Source: Scopulibacillus_A cellulosilyticus | GTDB taxonomy: Bacteria > Bacillota > Bacilli > Bacillales > Sporolactobacillaceae | Length of the DNA stretch: 64,000 nucleotides | Assembly: GCF_042665295.1 (NCBI RefSeq) | Contig: NZ_JBHTCO010000003.1 | Span: 73,878 to 137,877, forward strand | Reading direction: 5' to 3' | Shown: positions 1-8,588 of the stretch, piece after piece | Position numbering within the stretch: the first letter of the stretch is position 1 | Layout of the letters: every line of letters begins with the position of its first letter | Notes under the pieces: generated by a model | What the model was told of the DNA's origin: nothing | Databases searched by the model: none | The model's input: the letters and a program-made list of their open reading frames with translations, nothing else | Made by a program: the position numbers and the translations under genes

Positions 1-1
1 T

Positions 2-577
2 GCCTTTTATTCCATTGTCGGGCAAAAGGCTGATTTTATGTTAATGTGGCTCAGGCCAACGATGGTTGAACTGAACGAAATAGAAACAGCCTTCAATAAA
101 ACGAAACTTGCTGAATATACGATTCCGGCATATTCATATGTTTCAGTTGTGGAATTAAGTAATTATTTAGCAGGAAAGTCTGACGAAGATCCAATGGAAA
201 ATCCGCATATCAAAGCCCGCTTAAACCCAATCCTGCCTAAAACTCAATATATTTGTTTCTATCCAATGGACAAGCGTCGCGAAGGCAATGATAACTGGTA
301 TATGCTGTCAATGGAAGACCGCCGCGAAATGATGAAGAGCCATGGTATGATCGGCAGAAGCTACGCCGGGAAAGTAAAGCAAATTATTACAGGTTCTGTA
401 GGCTTTGATGACTGGGAATGGGGCGTGACATTATTTGCTGAAGATGTCCTCCAGTTTAAAAAATTAGTCTATGAAATGCGCTTTGACGAAGTCAGTGCGC
501 GTTATGGTGAATTTGGCGCCTTCTATGTTGGCGCGCTTCTTAACAAAGAACGTTTTTCACAAATGATGACTGTTTAG
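2..577 (+). CDS. hemQ: Coproheme decarboxylase HemQ, 5' truncated by window edge
   Basis: HemQ performs the last step of the coproporphyrin-dependent heme route of Gram-positive bacteria, converting iron coproporphyrin III to heme b by two oxidative decarboxylations in the cytoplasm. The frame is open from base 2, so about 191 residues of a family protein of about 250 are visible and the start lies outside the window. The motif KSHGMIGR (histidine codon near 341) matches the proximal heme-ligand histidine region, and FYPMDKRR matches the region of the catalytic tyrosine. The neighbour is gerQ, an arrangement known in Bacillus relatives. A strong terminator follows at 668-694. Identity is confident from motifs; activity is inferred from the family. 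Confidence 0.93.
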   Translation, partial: AFYSIVGQKADFMLMWLRPTMVELNEIETAFNKTKLAEYTIPAYSYVSVVELSNYLAGKSDEDPMENPHIKARLNPILPKTQYICFYPMDKRREGNDNWYMLSMEDRREMMKSHGMIGRSYAGKVKQIITGSVGFDDWEWGVTLFAEDVLQFKKLVYEMRFDEVSARYGEFGAFYVGALLNKERFSQMMTV

Positions 578-667
578 ACAAAAGAAATTAGATACTTGAT
601 ATCAATTATTCTAAAAAGCAAGATCTTCCTTTAATTTTCTTGCCTTGATATCTATACGCAGATTATT

Positions 668-694
668 CCCCTCTAAAGTGAGGGGATTTTTTTT
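668..694 (+). terminator. Terminator after hemQ
   Basis: CCCCTC (668-673) and GAGGGG (680-685) form a stem followed by a run of eight T. It separates hemQ from gerQ. Confidence 0.8.
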
Positions 695-801
695 GTCATA
701 AATAAGCCCGCCTGTCATAAAAATGTTCATAGAGTTGATTTTGAATCTTTTAGAAGTGTTCAATAAGCCGCTGTTCAGTATAAAAATAAGGAGTGATTTA
801 A

Positions 802-1326
802 ATGAGTTACCAACCATCATCCCCATATGGAAACTGGCCTTACGGTTCTTCTGCTTATCCAGGCGGAGACAGCTTTGCCCCACCAATGCGTGCAGAAGCC
901 CATGGGCCATATCCAAGTTCAGGAATGATGCCATCTCAGTTCCAGGGCGGGCAAATGATGCAAGGCGGTCAGCCAGGCCAAGGTTTTCAAGGCGGTCAAC
1001 CGTCCGGAGCAGCCTTTGGCGGCGCGCAGCAAGGTGCTCAGCCGTATGCCGGAGCGACACCTTCAGCTATTATACCGTCAACTGAACAATCATATATTGA
1101 AAATATTTTAAGGCTTAATTTAGAAAAAGTCGCATCTGTTTATTGTACTTTTGAGAATAACAAAGAATGGAATGCAAAGGTATTCCGAGGTGAAGTAGAA
1201 GCTGCCGGCCGTGATCATGTCATTATTAATGATACTAATACAGGTACAAGATACTTAATCCCAATGGTTTACGTTGACTACGTTACTTTCCAAGGCCCTA
1301 TGAACTATTCCTATCCATATGAATAA
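802..1326 (+). CDS. gerQ: Spore coat protein GerQ
   Basis: GerQ is a spore coat protein cross-linked by transglutaminase and needed for correct placement of the cortex hydrolase CwlJ, so it acts in germination. The 174-residue protein has a Gly/Gln/Pro-rich N-terminal half (about residues 1-90, with repeated QGGQ), rich in possible transglutaminase substrates. The conserved C-terminal domain begins at SYIENILRLN and includes WNAKVFRGEVEAAGRDHVII. Length fits the family (about 180). An AAGGAG ribosome site stands about 9 bases before the ATG. The cwlJ gene often found near gerQ is not in this window. Expression in the sporulating mother cell is expected from the family; I did not fix a promoter. 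Confidence 0.92.
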   Translation: MSYQPSSPYGNWPYGSSAYPGGDSFAPPMRAEAHGPYPSSGMMPSQFQGGQMMQGGQPGQGFQGGQPSGAAFGGAQQGAQPYAGATPSAIIPSTEQSYIENILRLNLEKVASVYCTFENNKEWNAKVFRGEVEAAGRDHVIINDTNTGTRYLIPMVYVDYVTFQGPMNYSYPYE

Positions 1327-1361
1327 AGAAAGCTGAATTTTAACACGCCATATATCTGTTT

Positions 1362-1396
1362 AGCCGCCGATTGGTTCATGGCGGTTTTTATTTTTT
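1362..1396 (+). terminator. Terminator after gerQ
   Basis: AGCCGCC (1362-1368) pairs with GGCGGTT (1380-1386), followed by a T-rich tract. Confidence 0.7.
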
Positions 1397-1434
1397 ATAT
1401 AAAAAGGCATGAACAGGAAAGCCCCGTTCATGCC
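1396..1434 (-). terminator. Terminator of the peptide transporter gene
   Basis: A 9-bp perfect inverted repeat (1406-1414 with 1426-1434) is followed on the minus strand by a T run. Confidence 0.75.
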
Positions 1435-1445
1435 ATGATTATTTA

Positions 1446-2933
1446 TTAATCCAAGCCGTGCATATAATTGTGAATTTTCGGTGCAATAAATAAGAGAATG
1501 ACACCAAGGATAACCCCAATAATCCCAATAATGCCGAAATACGCGACTTCAGTATGCGCATTATATAACGGGGTTACTTTTGCATTGATTGCTTGCCCCG
1601 CCGCATCGGATAAAAACCATAAGCTCATGATTTGTGCAGAAAACGCTTTTGGTGCAAGCTTCGTTGTGACTGATAACCCTACCGGCGACAAACATAATTC
1701 GCCGAGTGTTACAAGAAAGAAACTTAATACAAGCCAAAGCGGACTCACCAGCTTGTCTGTCCCATACATAAGAGCCGGAATCAGCAACACTAAATAAGAC
1801 AGGCCGGCCAATATTAATCCAAGAGAAAACTTATTTGGCGTAATCGGTTGGCGCTTCCCAAGCTTTAACCATAAAGCCGCAAAAATTGGAGCAAAAATAA
1901 TGATAAATACAGGATTAAGAGATTGAAACCAGGAAGATGGAATATGGAATCCCCACAAGTCTAATTGCGTTCTCTCATTAGCGTAAATGGCTAAAGTAAC
2001 GGAGCCTTGTTCCTGTATCGACCAAAACATCACAGCAGCAATAAACAGCGGAATATAAGCAAGGAGACGCGATTTCTCTACAGCTGTTGTTTGTTTGCTC
2101 ATAAACATAACGACAAAGTAGCATATCGGAATAACAATACCCAAAATACTGATGAGGGTAGTAAAGCCATTAACCGTTAATGTATGCGTTATCATCCCGA
2201 CGATTACTAATAGAACGATGATCACCGCACCGATCATTAATCTTGTAAATACTTTTTTCCGTTCTTCGGGTTTAAGTGGATTTGCAACTCTCTTTCCTGC
2301 ATCCCCGAGGCTTTTCCGTCCGCTTATCACATAGAAGATAAGTCCCAGTGCCATACCAACAGCCGCTGTTGCAAATCCTAAGTGATAATTAACTTTTTGA
2401 CCTAACGTACCGGCAATATACGGCGAAATGAAAGCCCCTAAATTAATGCCCATATAAAAGATGCTGAACCCTGAGTCGCGGCGGGCATCATCAACACTGT
2501 ATAAATCGCCGACGACTTTAGATACGTTCGGTTTAAGTAAGCCTGTTCCCATGACAATAAAGAACATTGAAACGAACAGAGCCGTAAGTCCTCCAGGAAA
2601 CGAAAGCGCAATGTGCCCTAACATGATTAAGACGCCGCCCCAGAAGATGGTGCGTCTGTTTCCTAATAAGCGGTCAGCAATCCACCCGCCAATAATTCCT
2701 GACATATATACAAGTGATCCGTAGACAGACATAATAGCAGCGGCTGTCCCTTGATTGATACCCAAGCCGCCGTTTGAGATTTTGTCATACATATAAAGGA
2801 TAAGAATAGCCCTCATGCCATAATAAGAAAAACGTTCCCACAGTTCAGTAGAGAATAAAGTGAAAAGCCCGCGGGGATGTCCAAAAAAACCTTTTTGCGG
2901 TATATCTTTCAATTCTTGATCTTTAGAAGACAA
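1446..2933 (-). CDS. dtpT: Proton-dependent oligopeptide transporter (POT family, DtpT-like)
   Basis: The product is a membrane protein of the POT/PTR family that imports di- and tripeptides with protons. It carries the POT signature ELWERFSYYGMRAIL near the N-terminus, a MFS-like GGWIADRLLGNRRTI loop, and about 12-14 hydrophobic segments. I chose the TTG at 2933 as start because GGGAGG lies about 9 bases upstream and the resulting protein begins MSSKDQELKDIPQKGFFGHP, as family members do. An ATG at 3002 in the same frame has no good ribosome site. The product would be 495 residues, normal for the family. It converges on gerQ. Substrate range is inferred from the family. Confidence 0.9.
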   Translation of the reverse strand: MSSKDQELKDIPQKGFFGHPRGLFTLFSTELWERFSYYGMRAILILYMYDKISNGGLGINQGTAAAIMSVYGSLVYMSGIIGGWIADRLLGNRRTIFWGGVLIMLGHIALSFPGGLTALFVSMFFIVMGTGLLKPNVSKVVGDLYSVDDARRDSGFSIFYMGINLGAFISPYIAGTLGQKVNYHLGFATAAVGMALGLIFYVISGRKSLGDAGKRVANPLKPEERKKVFTRLMIGAVIIVLLVIVGMITHTLTVNGFTTLISILGIVIPICYFVVMFMSKQTTAVEKSRLLAYIPLFIAAVMFWSIQEQGSVTLAIYANERTQLDLWGFHIPSSWFQSLNPVFIIIFAPIFAALWLKLGKRQPITPNKFSLGLILAGLSYLVLLIPALMYGTDKLVSPLWLVLSFFLVTLGELCLSPVGLSVTTKLAPKAFSAQIMSLWFLSDAAGQAINAKVTPLYNAHTEVAYFGIIGIIGVILGVILLFIAPKIHNYMHGLD

Positions 2934-3119
2934 GCTGAAACGACCTCCCTTTACTGGTTGTCTAAAAGCTTTTATGATTTTGGGATTAAAAATTTTAATC
3001 ATAGAGTTTTAAAATTTGACAAATAACAACACAATCCATGAAATTTCGTCTCCTACTTATCTATTATAATTTAACTTGGCGTGTTGTAAATAATAGTTTA
3101 CATTATTAAGTAATTATCT

Positions 3120-3133
3120 TGAAAACGCTTAAA
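3120..3133. promoter_or_regulatory. Candidate cre site (CcpA) upstream of the dicarboxylate transporter
   Basis: TGAAAACGCTTAAA differs at one position from the catabolite-responsive element consensus TGWAANCGNTNWCA. It lies about 105 bases before the transporter start; B. subtilis dctP is known to be under catabolite control. Function here is inferred. Confidence 0.45.
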
Positions 3134-3238
3134 AACTTTAAAAAGAATGTTCACAAATTTGACATAAAGCGCTATCATTAATTTATGACCGTATTTTACA
3201 AAATCCCCTAAAATATTCAGAAAGAGAGGCGCCTTAAT

Positions 3239-4507
3239 ATGAAGAAATTACTGAAAAATTTAACGTTTCAAGTCGTAGTTGCTATTATATTAGGTATTAT
3301 TGTCGGACTTATATGGCCAAATATCGCACAGCATTTGCAGGTTCTTGGCAACACATTTATTAATGCGGTTAAAATGGTCATTGCCCCTATTATTTTCCTG
3401 ACTTTAGTACTTGGCATTGCCAAAATGGGCGATATGAAAAAGGTTGGCAAAGTCGGGGGAAAAGCAATTATCTATTTCGAGGTTGTAACAACGATCGCCC
3501 TTATTATCGGGCTTATTGTCGTTAACATCGTGAACCCGGGAAAAGGCATAGATCCTAATAAAATTCCAAAAGGCGACGCATCCCAATTTACTTCAGGCGG
3601 CGGAGATAAAATTAATTGGGTTGACTTTTTCGCTCACATCGTACCATCCAATGTTTTTGATGCCTTTGCCAAAGGCGATATTTTACAAATTTTATTTTTT
3701 GCTATCTTATTCGGTATTGGACTATCTGCACTGGGTAAAAAGGGACAGCCTGTTATTGACTTATTTGACAAGTTGTTGGACGTCTTCTTTAAAATTATAA
3801 GTTACATTATGAAAGCTGCCCCAATCGGCGCCTTTGGCGCTATGTCTTTTACAATAGGCAAATTTGGTCTTGAAACAATTGGACCGCTTGCCAAAGTCAT
3901 GGTTTGTATGTATGTAACAATGATATTGTTTGTTTTTATTGTTCTGGGCATTATTTGTAAACTGTACGGTTTTAGCTTATGGACTTATTTAAGATATATA
4001 AAAGATGAAATACTCATCGTACTCGGTACAAGTTCTTCTGAATCCGTTTTGCCGAGAATGATGGATAAGATGGAGCGATTTGGCTGTCCGCAATCAGTTG
4101 TCGGTCTTACTATTCCAATGGGATATTCTTTCAACCTTGATGGGACATGTATTTATTTGACGATGGCAACTGTATTCCTGGCCCAAGTTTTTCACGTGCC
4201 TCTTAGCCTGGAACAGCAGTTATTAATTATCCTGATTCTTATGCTGACATCAAAAGGTGCAGCAGCAGTTACCGGCGGAGGCTTTATTGTACTCGCTTCA
4301 ACACTCACAGCCATGCATGTTATTCCAATAGCAGGCCTTGGTTTATTGCTCGGCATAGACCGTTTCATGAGTGAAGCCCGTGCCATAGTTAACCTTATCG
4401 GCAACGGGATCGCGTCTATTGTGGTATCAAAGAGCGAAAAGGACTTTGACGATACCAAGCGTCAAAACGTCGAATTAGCATTAAAGTCAGGCAAAAAAGC
4501 TTCTTAA
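3239..4507 (+). CDS. dctP: C4-dicarboxylate:cation symporter (DAACS family, DctA/DctP-like)
   Basis: The 422-residue protein belongs to the dicarboxylate/amino acid:cation symporter family and most likely imports succinate, fumarate and malate. Family hallmarks visible are the serine-rich hairpin GTSSSESVLPRMMDKM, the unwound helix motif MGYSFNLDGT, and SKGAAAVTGGGFIVLASTL near the C-terminus. At least eight hydrophobic segments are present. An AGAGAGG ribosome site precedes the ATG. The gene stands alone between divergent dtpT and convergent ywdK. A near-consensus cre box upstream suggests catabolite repression. Glutamate/aspartate transport is the alternative, but the motif context fits DctA better. 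Confidence 0.88.
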   Translation: MKKLLKNLTFQVVVAIILGIIVGLIWPNIAQHLQVLGNTFINAVKMVIAPIIFLTLVLGIAKMGDMKKVGKVGGKAIIYFEVVTTIALIIGLIVVNIVNPGKGIDPNKIPKGDASQFTSGGGDKINWVDFFAHIVPSNVFDAFAKGDILQILFFAILFGIGLSALGKKGQPVIDLFDKLLDVFFKIISYIMKAAPIGAFGAMSFTIGKFGLETIGPLAKVMVCMYVTMILFVFIVLGIICKLYGFSLWTYLRYIKDEILIVLGTSSSESVLPRMMDKMERFGCPQSVVGLTIPMGYSFNLDGTCIYLTMATVFLAQVFHVPLSLEQQLLIILILMLTSKGAAAVTGGGFIVLASTLTAMHVIPIAGLGLLLGIDRFMSEARAIVNLIGNGIASIVVSKSEKDFDDTKRQNVELALKSGKKAS

Positions 4508-4512
4508 TATAA

Positions 4513-4552
4513 AAAGAAAGACACGTCTTCTATTTAACGTGTCTTTCTTTTT
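4513..4552. terminator. Bidirectional terminator between dctP and ywdK
   Basis: A long stem (4513-4526 with 4537-4550) carries A-rich and T-rich flanks and can serve both convergent genes. Confidence 0.8.
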
Positions 4553-4928
4553 AGGACTTTATAAAGGCAATAATAACCAACAGCCAACTCACCAGGAATG
4601 CGACTCCGCCTAACGGTGTAATTGGTCCGAATACTGAAAGCTGCGTTGTACTGAGCATATAAAGACTTCCGGAAAATAATATAATGCCTATAAACATGAT
4701 CCAGCCGGCCCAGTTTAGAAGTGAGGATTGGCCTTGGAATACTGTGATAGAAAGAATGCCTATAAGGATTAGCCCCAATGCATGCATCATTTGGTATTGA
4801 ACGCCTGTTTCAAAGACACTTAGATGCTGCTCACCGATTTTCGCCTTGAGTACATGGGCGCCGAATGCTCCAAATGCCACAGCAAGAAATGCAAAGGCAC
4901 TGCCAAAAATAATAAAAAGCTTGGACAT
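4551..4928 (-). CDS. ywdK: DUF423 membrane protein YwdK
   Basis: A 125-residue protein with four predicted membrane segments and the DUF423 signature: a small-residue N-terminal helix with AFGAFGAHVLK, then QYQMMHALGLILIG, and C-terminal TPLGGVAFLVSWLL. The function of the family is unknown. In B. subtilis ywdK lies next to gerQ; here two transporter genes separate them, so the old neighbourhood is partly kept. An AAGGAG-like site lies upstream of the ATG. Confidence 0.88.
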   Translation of the reverse strand: MSKLFIIFGSAFAFLAVAFGAFGAHVLKAKIGEQHLSVFETGVQYQMMHALGLILIGILSITVFQGQSSLLNWAGWIMFIGIILFSGSLYMLSTTQLSVFGPITPLGGVAFLVSWLLVIIAFIKS

Positions 4929-5116
4929 AACTTTTCACACCCTTCTCCTTTAATTTTTTTTTACCAGTCAAGTAAATATATTTAATATGTAGTGAATATC
5001 AACTTTGTCCCCATCATATCACATTTTCTTCAAGAAGGTCCCTTAAGCCGTCCAAGGTTCACAAAACTGAAAGAAAAGGAAGATAGATAATCAAGGCCGT
5101 ACATGACGGCACGGCC

Positions 5117-5401
5117 TTATCTGCTTTGTAAATGAAAACTTAAGATTTCCTTAAGCGCTTCTGGATATTGATTTGTATAAATTCGATAATAATCGCCATC
5201 ACAGACCGCTTGATAAGATGAAAACCCATTTTCAGTCAAAAAGTCATTTATATCATCAATCGTTTCATTTCCGCTAAATAATTTCTTCATACCAACATAG
5301 TCACCATTGACATAAACATCATAACGGTCATTTCGGTCATATAAACTATTCCAATCATCTGTCTGGAAATCTTGTACAAAAGGTGTATCATCTAATGACA
5401 T
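5117..5401 (-). CDS. Hypothetical protein, 94 residues
   Basis: I do not recognise this protein. It begins MSLDDTPFVQDF and is acidic and tyrosine/aspartate-rich, with no membrane segment or signal peptide. The start at 5401 is set by AAAGGAG eight bases upstream; an in-frame ATG at 5419 overlaps that ribosome site and is unlikely. An inverted repeat (AAGGCCGT ... ACGGCCTT, 5093-5118) covers the stop codon. The gene stands alone, and its codon use resembles its neighbours. Confidence 0.6.
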   Translation of the reverse strand: MSLDDTPFVQDFQTDDWNSLYDRNDRYDVYVNGDYVGMKKLFSGNETIDDINDFLTENGFSSYQAVCDGDYYRIYTNQYPEALKEILSFHLQSR

Positions 5402-5545
5402 AAAATATACTCCTTTCATTTACAATTTAACCTCCCAAACCATGAATATTAGTGTTAATCTCTGGTATTAAAGCCATAGAAAAATTGGTATGAGAGTTAT
5501 ATGCTTTTTTAAGACAGACTATGAATAGTTTTAAGTAAATGATAC

Positions 5546-5575
5546 AAAAAAAGCTGTTCTTATAAAAAGAACAGC
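5546..5575 (-). terminator. Terminator downstream of the repeat array and DUF1499 gene
   Basis: GCTGTTCTT (5553-5561) pairs with AAGAACAGC (5567-5575), followed on the minus strand by seven T. A DUF1499 transcript would run through the repeat array before ending here. Confidence 0.75.
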
Positions 5576-5785
5576 GCCGAGCGAAACATCTCGATTAACT
5601 ACGAGCTGCGACGAGAAGTTGGCGATACATCCATGAATATGCTGCGGCGCAGGAGCACCAAGCAATACTTCTCGAACTTACTACGAGCTGCGACGAGAAG
5701 TTGGCGATACATCCATGAATATGCTGCGGCGCAGGAGCACCGAGCAATGCTTCTCGAAATTACTACGAGCTGCGACGAGAAGCGG
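5576..5785. repeat. Tandem array of the dispersed core repeat (82-bp period)
   Basis: Two nearly identical 82-bp units (5600-5681 and 5682-5763) and a partial third (5764 to about 5785) are preceded by a degenerate unit end. Each holds GCTGCGACGAGAAG and GGCGCAGGAGCACC about 30 bases apart. Related single cores are at about 27420-27497, 45920-45975, 53019-53068, 63480-63548 and 63800-63860. No convincing reading frame is conserved. Confidence 0.85.
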
Positions 5786-5817
5786 CGTTTCCAGATCCGC
5801 CAATCAGCAAGTTTTCA

Positions 5818-6225
5818 TTATTCAATTTCCGGGGCGGCTTCCAAAAAACGGGCGACAACTGATTGCATCCATCGTTTGTTTGACCCAAAGTCGGCAAAAC
5901 CGATTCGTGAAACGGAACGAAAATGGATTTCCTTTTGCTGATCATTAAAGTAAAATTCGGCGTCATGGTAAAACTCTAAAATAGGCGTTTTAAATTCGAC
6001 ATATATATATTGGTCATTCTGCTCTTTAATTTCAGTTTTGGGCAGTGATTCAATCGTATTAATTAATATTTCCTTAGCTTGTGGAAGTGTTAATTGTTGA
6101 TAAGAAATTGGGAGCATTTTACGATTTAAGTTTGGATGTTCCGTGGAAACACAATTTGACTTTTTTGGACATGGGGCAAGCCTGCCTTCTTGTACCCCCA
6201 AAATGTTGTTTTTTTCCTTCGCCAT
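5818..6225 (-). CDS. DUF1499 domain protein
   Basis: A 135-residue soluble protein of the DUF1499 family, whose function is unknown. The N-terminal CPKKSNCVST (two cysteines) and the C-terminal FRSVSRIGFADFGSNKRWMQ match the family pattern. There is no clear signal peptide. The repeat array begins about 32 bases past the stop codon. The AAGGATG ribosome site upstream is modest. The assignment rests on these two motifs. Confidence 0.75.
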   Translation of the reverse strand: MAKEKNNILGVQEGRLAPCPKKSNCVSTEHPNLNRKMLPISYQQLTLPQAKEILINTIESLPKTEIKEQNDQYIYVEFKTPILEFYHDAEFYFNDQQKEIHFRSVSRIGFADFGSNKRWMQSVVARFLEAAPEIE

Positions 6226-6365
6226 GTCTTTTCATCATCCTTACCGTAAGCCCGCAGGCTCGTTTCTGCAAACATTACTAATTATAGTTCCTAGTCCCTG
6301 TAACGGTCAATAATTTTAACATAATATCCTGTCAGAATGTGTATAAATATTCATTTTACACATGA

Positions 6366-6740
6366 TCAAGTCTTTTTCAATTCTAAATGCCATTCTGAAA
6401 GATTCGGTTCATTTAAAACATGATCAGCCGGAAATATAAATGTCCAAGGCATACTTGTATAAGGCGGCACATCAAGGTCATAATCCGCAAAATAGTATTC
6501 AGCCACTTTACAGCTCTTTTCATAATACAAAAGAGTAAATGGCAAAGACACCCGCTTGCCGGTCCGATTTTCAATTAAAACCGAAGCTAGAATATCCTGT
6601 TGGTAGTTCCTGGCGACCCGAATATTTTGAAGAGCTAAATCTTCTTTCCCCCGGCTTTGATGAAAAATCTCTTCTATTAAAATGCGATCTTCTTTGGATA
6701 AAGCCTTCTCCCATTTTTCATGAAACAATAATTGCTGCAT
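6366..6740 (-). CDS. SLAP-domain protein
   Basis: A 124-residue protein that resembles the SLAP domain seen in Bacillus proteins, some tied to the accessory Sec/S-layer system. Visible features are the N-terminal HEKWEKALSKEDRILIEEIF, the central ASVLIENRTGKRVSLPFTLL beta-rich stretch, and PPYTSMPWTFIFPADH. There is no signal peptide or membrane segment. It is a single-domain form. Its role is unknown and no secretion genes adjoin it. Confidence 0.6.
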   Translation of the reverse strand: MQQLLFHEKWEKALSKEDRILIEEIFHQSRGKEDLALQNIRVARNYQQDILASVLIENRTGKRVSLPFTLLYYEKSCKVAEYYFADYDLDVPPYTSMPWTFIFPADHVLNEPNLSEWHLELKKT

Positions 6741-6761
6741 GTTATACCCACTGCTCTCTTA

Positions 6762-6795
6762 TTTTAAAAATTTAAGACCAGCCGGTAAGCTAGTC
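6762..6795 (-). terminator. Terminator after the TerC gene
   Basis: On the minus strand GACTAGC pairs with GCTGGTC around a 6-base loop, then a T-rich tract follows. Confidence 0.6.
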
Positions 6796-6811
6796 CCATA
6801 TGAGTTTAAAA

Positions 6812-7519
6812 TCAGTGATTTTCTTGAAGTTTATGATGCTTTTTCTTTCCTTGCGCTCTTTTCGACTTCTTTCTCTTATTGATAAGCAATCCAGCGATAA
6901 CAACAATGACTGCCAGAACCAGTTCAAGAATCTTATCAAAAGGGAACCCTTGATTAACAAACCATTGATCAATCGCTTTATCCCCTAAGATCATCTCTCC
7001 TGCAGTATAACCAAGTAATGCCGAGCCAATGATAACGATGATTGGAAAACGATTCATCAGTTTCATGAGAAGCTTACTGCCCCAAACAATTAATGGAATG
7101 CTGACGGCTAACCCGACGATAATAAGAAAAATATTATTATGAGCCGCGCCTGCTACAGCGACAACATTATCTAAGCTCATTACTAAATCGGCAACTATAA
7201 TTGTACGGATCGCCGCCAATATATTTGAACTTGCTTTTAGATCAGTATCTTCCTCTTCAATTAACAGAGTAATGGCAATATAAATCAATAAAATTCCGCC
7301 AATAATCTTAACAAATGGAATTTGCAGCAGCCATACAGCAATAAAAGTAAGGATGATTCTTAAAATAATAGCGCCAAAGCTTCCCCAAAAAATCGCTTTA
7401 TTTTGCTGATTATTCGGCAGATTACGGCAAGCTAATGCAATAACAACCGCATTATCACCGCTTAATACGATATTTATTAGAATAATCTCCAATAAACCAA
7501 TGATAAATGAGCCGATCAA
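6812..7519 (-). CDS. TerC family membrane protein (YjbE type)
   Basis: A 235-residue integral membrane protein of the TerC family, in the YjbE-like subgroup linked to metal (often manganese) export or metalation of exoenzymes. The conserved acidic motifs LSGDNAVVIALA (near residue 20) and MSLDNVVAVAGAAH (mid-protein) are present with about seven hydrophobic helices. The C-terminus is lysine/histidine-rich. The start is a TTG with AGGAG 10 bases upstream. Relatives often sit behind a yybP-ykoY manganese riboswitch, but I see none in the short upstream region. The metal role is inferred. Confidence 0.82.
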   Translation of the reverse strand: MIGSFIIGLLEIILINIVLSGDNAVVIALACRNLPNNQQNKAIFWGSFGAIILRIILTFIAVWLLQIPFVKIIGGILLIYIAITLLIEEEDTDLKASSNILAAIRTIIVADLVMSLDNVVAVAGAAHNNIFLIIVGLAVSIPLIVWGSKLLMKLMNRFPIIVIIGSALLGYTAGEMILGDKAIDQWFVNQGFPFDKILELVLAVIVVIAGLLINKRKKSKRAQGKKKHHKLQENH

Positions 7520-7622
7520 ATGATAACATCTCCTATTATAATATCTTTTCTAAAGTATACCCCCATTACCTGTCTTATTCAAATAGATCCTATAGAAAAT
7601 TTGCCGATTGACATAGTGTTAC

Positions 7623-7650
7623 AAAAAAAACGCCTGACGAAGGTCAGACG
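7623..7650 (-). terminator. Terminator after ykwC
   Basis: GCGTCTGAC/GTCAGGCG stem followed by eight T on the minus strand. Confidence 0.85.
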
Positions 7651-7660
7651 CTTTAATTTG

Positions 7661-8527
7661 CTATTGGTATAATTTATATAATGCTTGCGTACCGCTGTCT
7701 TCTTCACCTGTATCCGCAAGTTTTTCATAAAGGGATTTTGCAAGTTCAAGTCCAGGCGTCATAAGGCCCATTTCCTCCGCTGATTCTAAAGCGATGGTCA
7801 TATCTTTAATAAGGTGTTTGACATAAAATCCCGGAGCAAAGTCACCTTTCAACATTCTTGGACCAAGGTTTGACAATGACCAGCTGCCAGCCGCGCCTCT
7901 GGTGATGCTTTTTAACACTTGATCTTCATCCAGCCCTGCCTTTTTAGCATAAACCAATGCTTCGCAAACACCTATCATATTAGAAGCTACTGTTATCTGG
8001 TTACACATTTTTGTATGCTGGCCTGCTCCTGCTTGACCTTGATAAACAATATTCTCGCCAATCACTTTAAACATTGGCAGCATCTCATCAAAATCTGCTT
8101 TATCACCGCCAACCATAATAGATAATGTTCCTTGCTCTGCGCCGATGTCACCGCCGGAAACAGGTGCATCCAAGGCATGAATCCCTTTTTTCTTCGCTTC
8201 CTGATATATTTTCTCAGCAAGTTTCGGTGAAGAGGTTGTCATATCAATGACAAAGCTTCCCGGTTTTGCATGCGCTAAGACGCCATTATCAAAGTAAACT
8301 TCTTCAACATCTTTAGGATAGCCGACCATTGTGATCATAATATCAGATGCTTCTGTAACAGCCTGTACGGTATCAAACCACTCCGCGCCCTTGTCTACTA
8401 AGGACTTTGCCTTTTCTTTCGTGCGGTTATAGACATTCACATGAAAACCTGCCGATAATAGCTGGTTTGCCATACCTCTTCCCATCACACCTGTTCCGAT
8501 AAAACCTATCTTTGTATGATGATTCAA
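7661..8527 (-). CDS. ykwC: NAD(P)-dependent beta-hydroxyacid dehydrogenase, YkwC-like
   Basis: A 288-residue member of the 3-hydroxyisobutyrate dehydrogenase family, close to B. subtilis YkwC. The N-terminal dinucleotide site is GTGVMG (residues 11-16), the substrate-binding motif DAPVSGGDIGA lies mid-protein, and the catalytic lysine sits in GQHTKMCNQ. The family reduces or oxidises short beta-hydroxy acids; the actual substrate of YkwC is not established. I chose the TTG at 8527 because GGAGGGG lies six bases before it and the length then equals that of YkwC; the ATG at 8542 overlaps the ribosome site. Confidence 0.88.
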   Translation of the reverse strand: MNHHTKIGFIGTGVMGRGMANQLLSAGFHVNVYNRTKEKAKSLVDKGAEWFDTVQAVTEASDIMITMVGYPKDVEEVYFDNGVLAHAKPGSFVIDMTTSSPKLAEKIYQEAKKKGIHALDAPVSGGDIGAEQGTLSIMVGGDKADFDEMLPMFKVIGENIVYQGQAGAGQHTKMCNQITVASNMIGVCEALVYAKKAGLDEDQVLKSITRGAAGSWSLSNLGPRMLKGDFAPGFYVKHLIKDMTIALESAEEMGLMTPGLELAKSLYEKLADTGEEDSGTQALYKLYQ

Positions 8528-8588
8528 AAAGATCCCCTCCATTTTCTATCATTAGATATATAAGGAACTTCTTTTCTTCATCTTGCCA

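Noticed and set aside
611..1060. 149-residue minus-strand frame over gerQ, and a 120-residue plus-strand frame at 723-1085
   Set aside because: Both are shadows of gerQ, whose family identity is clear; the minus frame also reads through a terminator.
5633..5948. Two plus-strand frames over the 82-bp repeat array
   Set aside because: Their N-termini are the same repeat unit translated twice and the rest is antisense to the DUF1499 gene.
7520..7622. A yybP-ykoY manganese riboswitch before the TerC gene
   Set aside because: The short upstream region lacks the conserved core, and the ykwC terminator leaves too little room.
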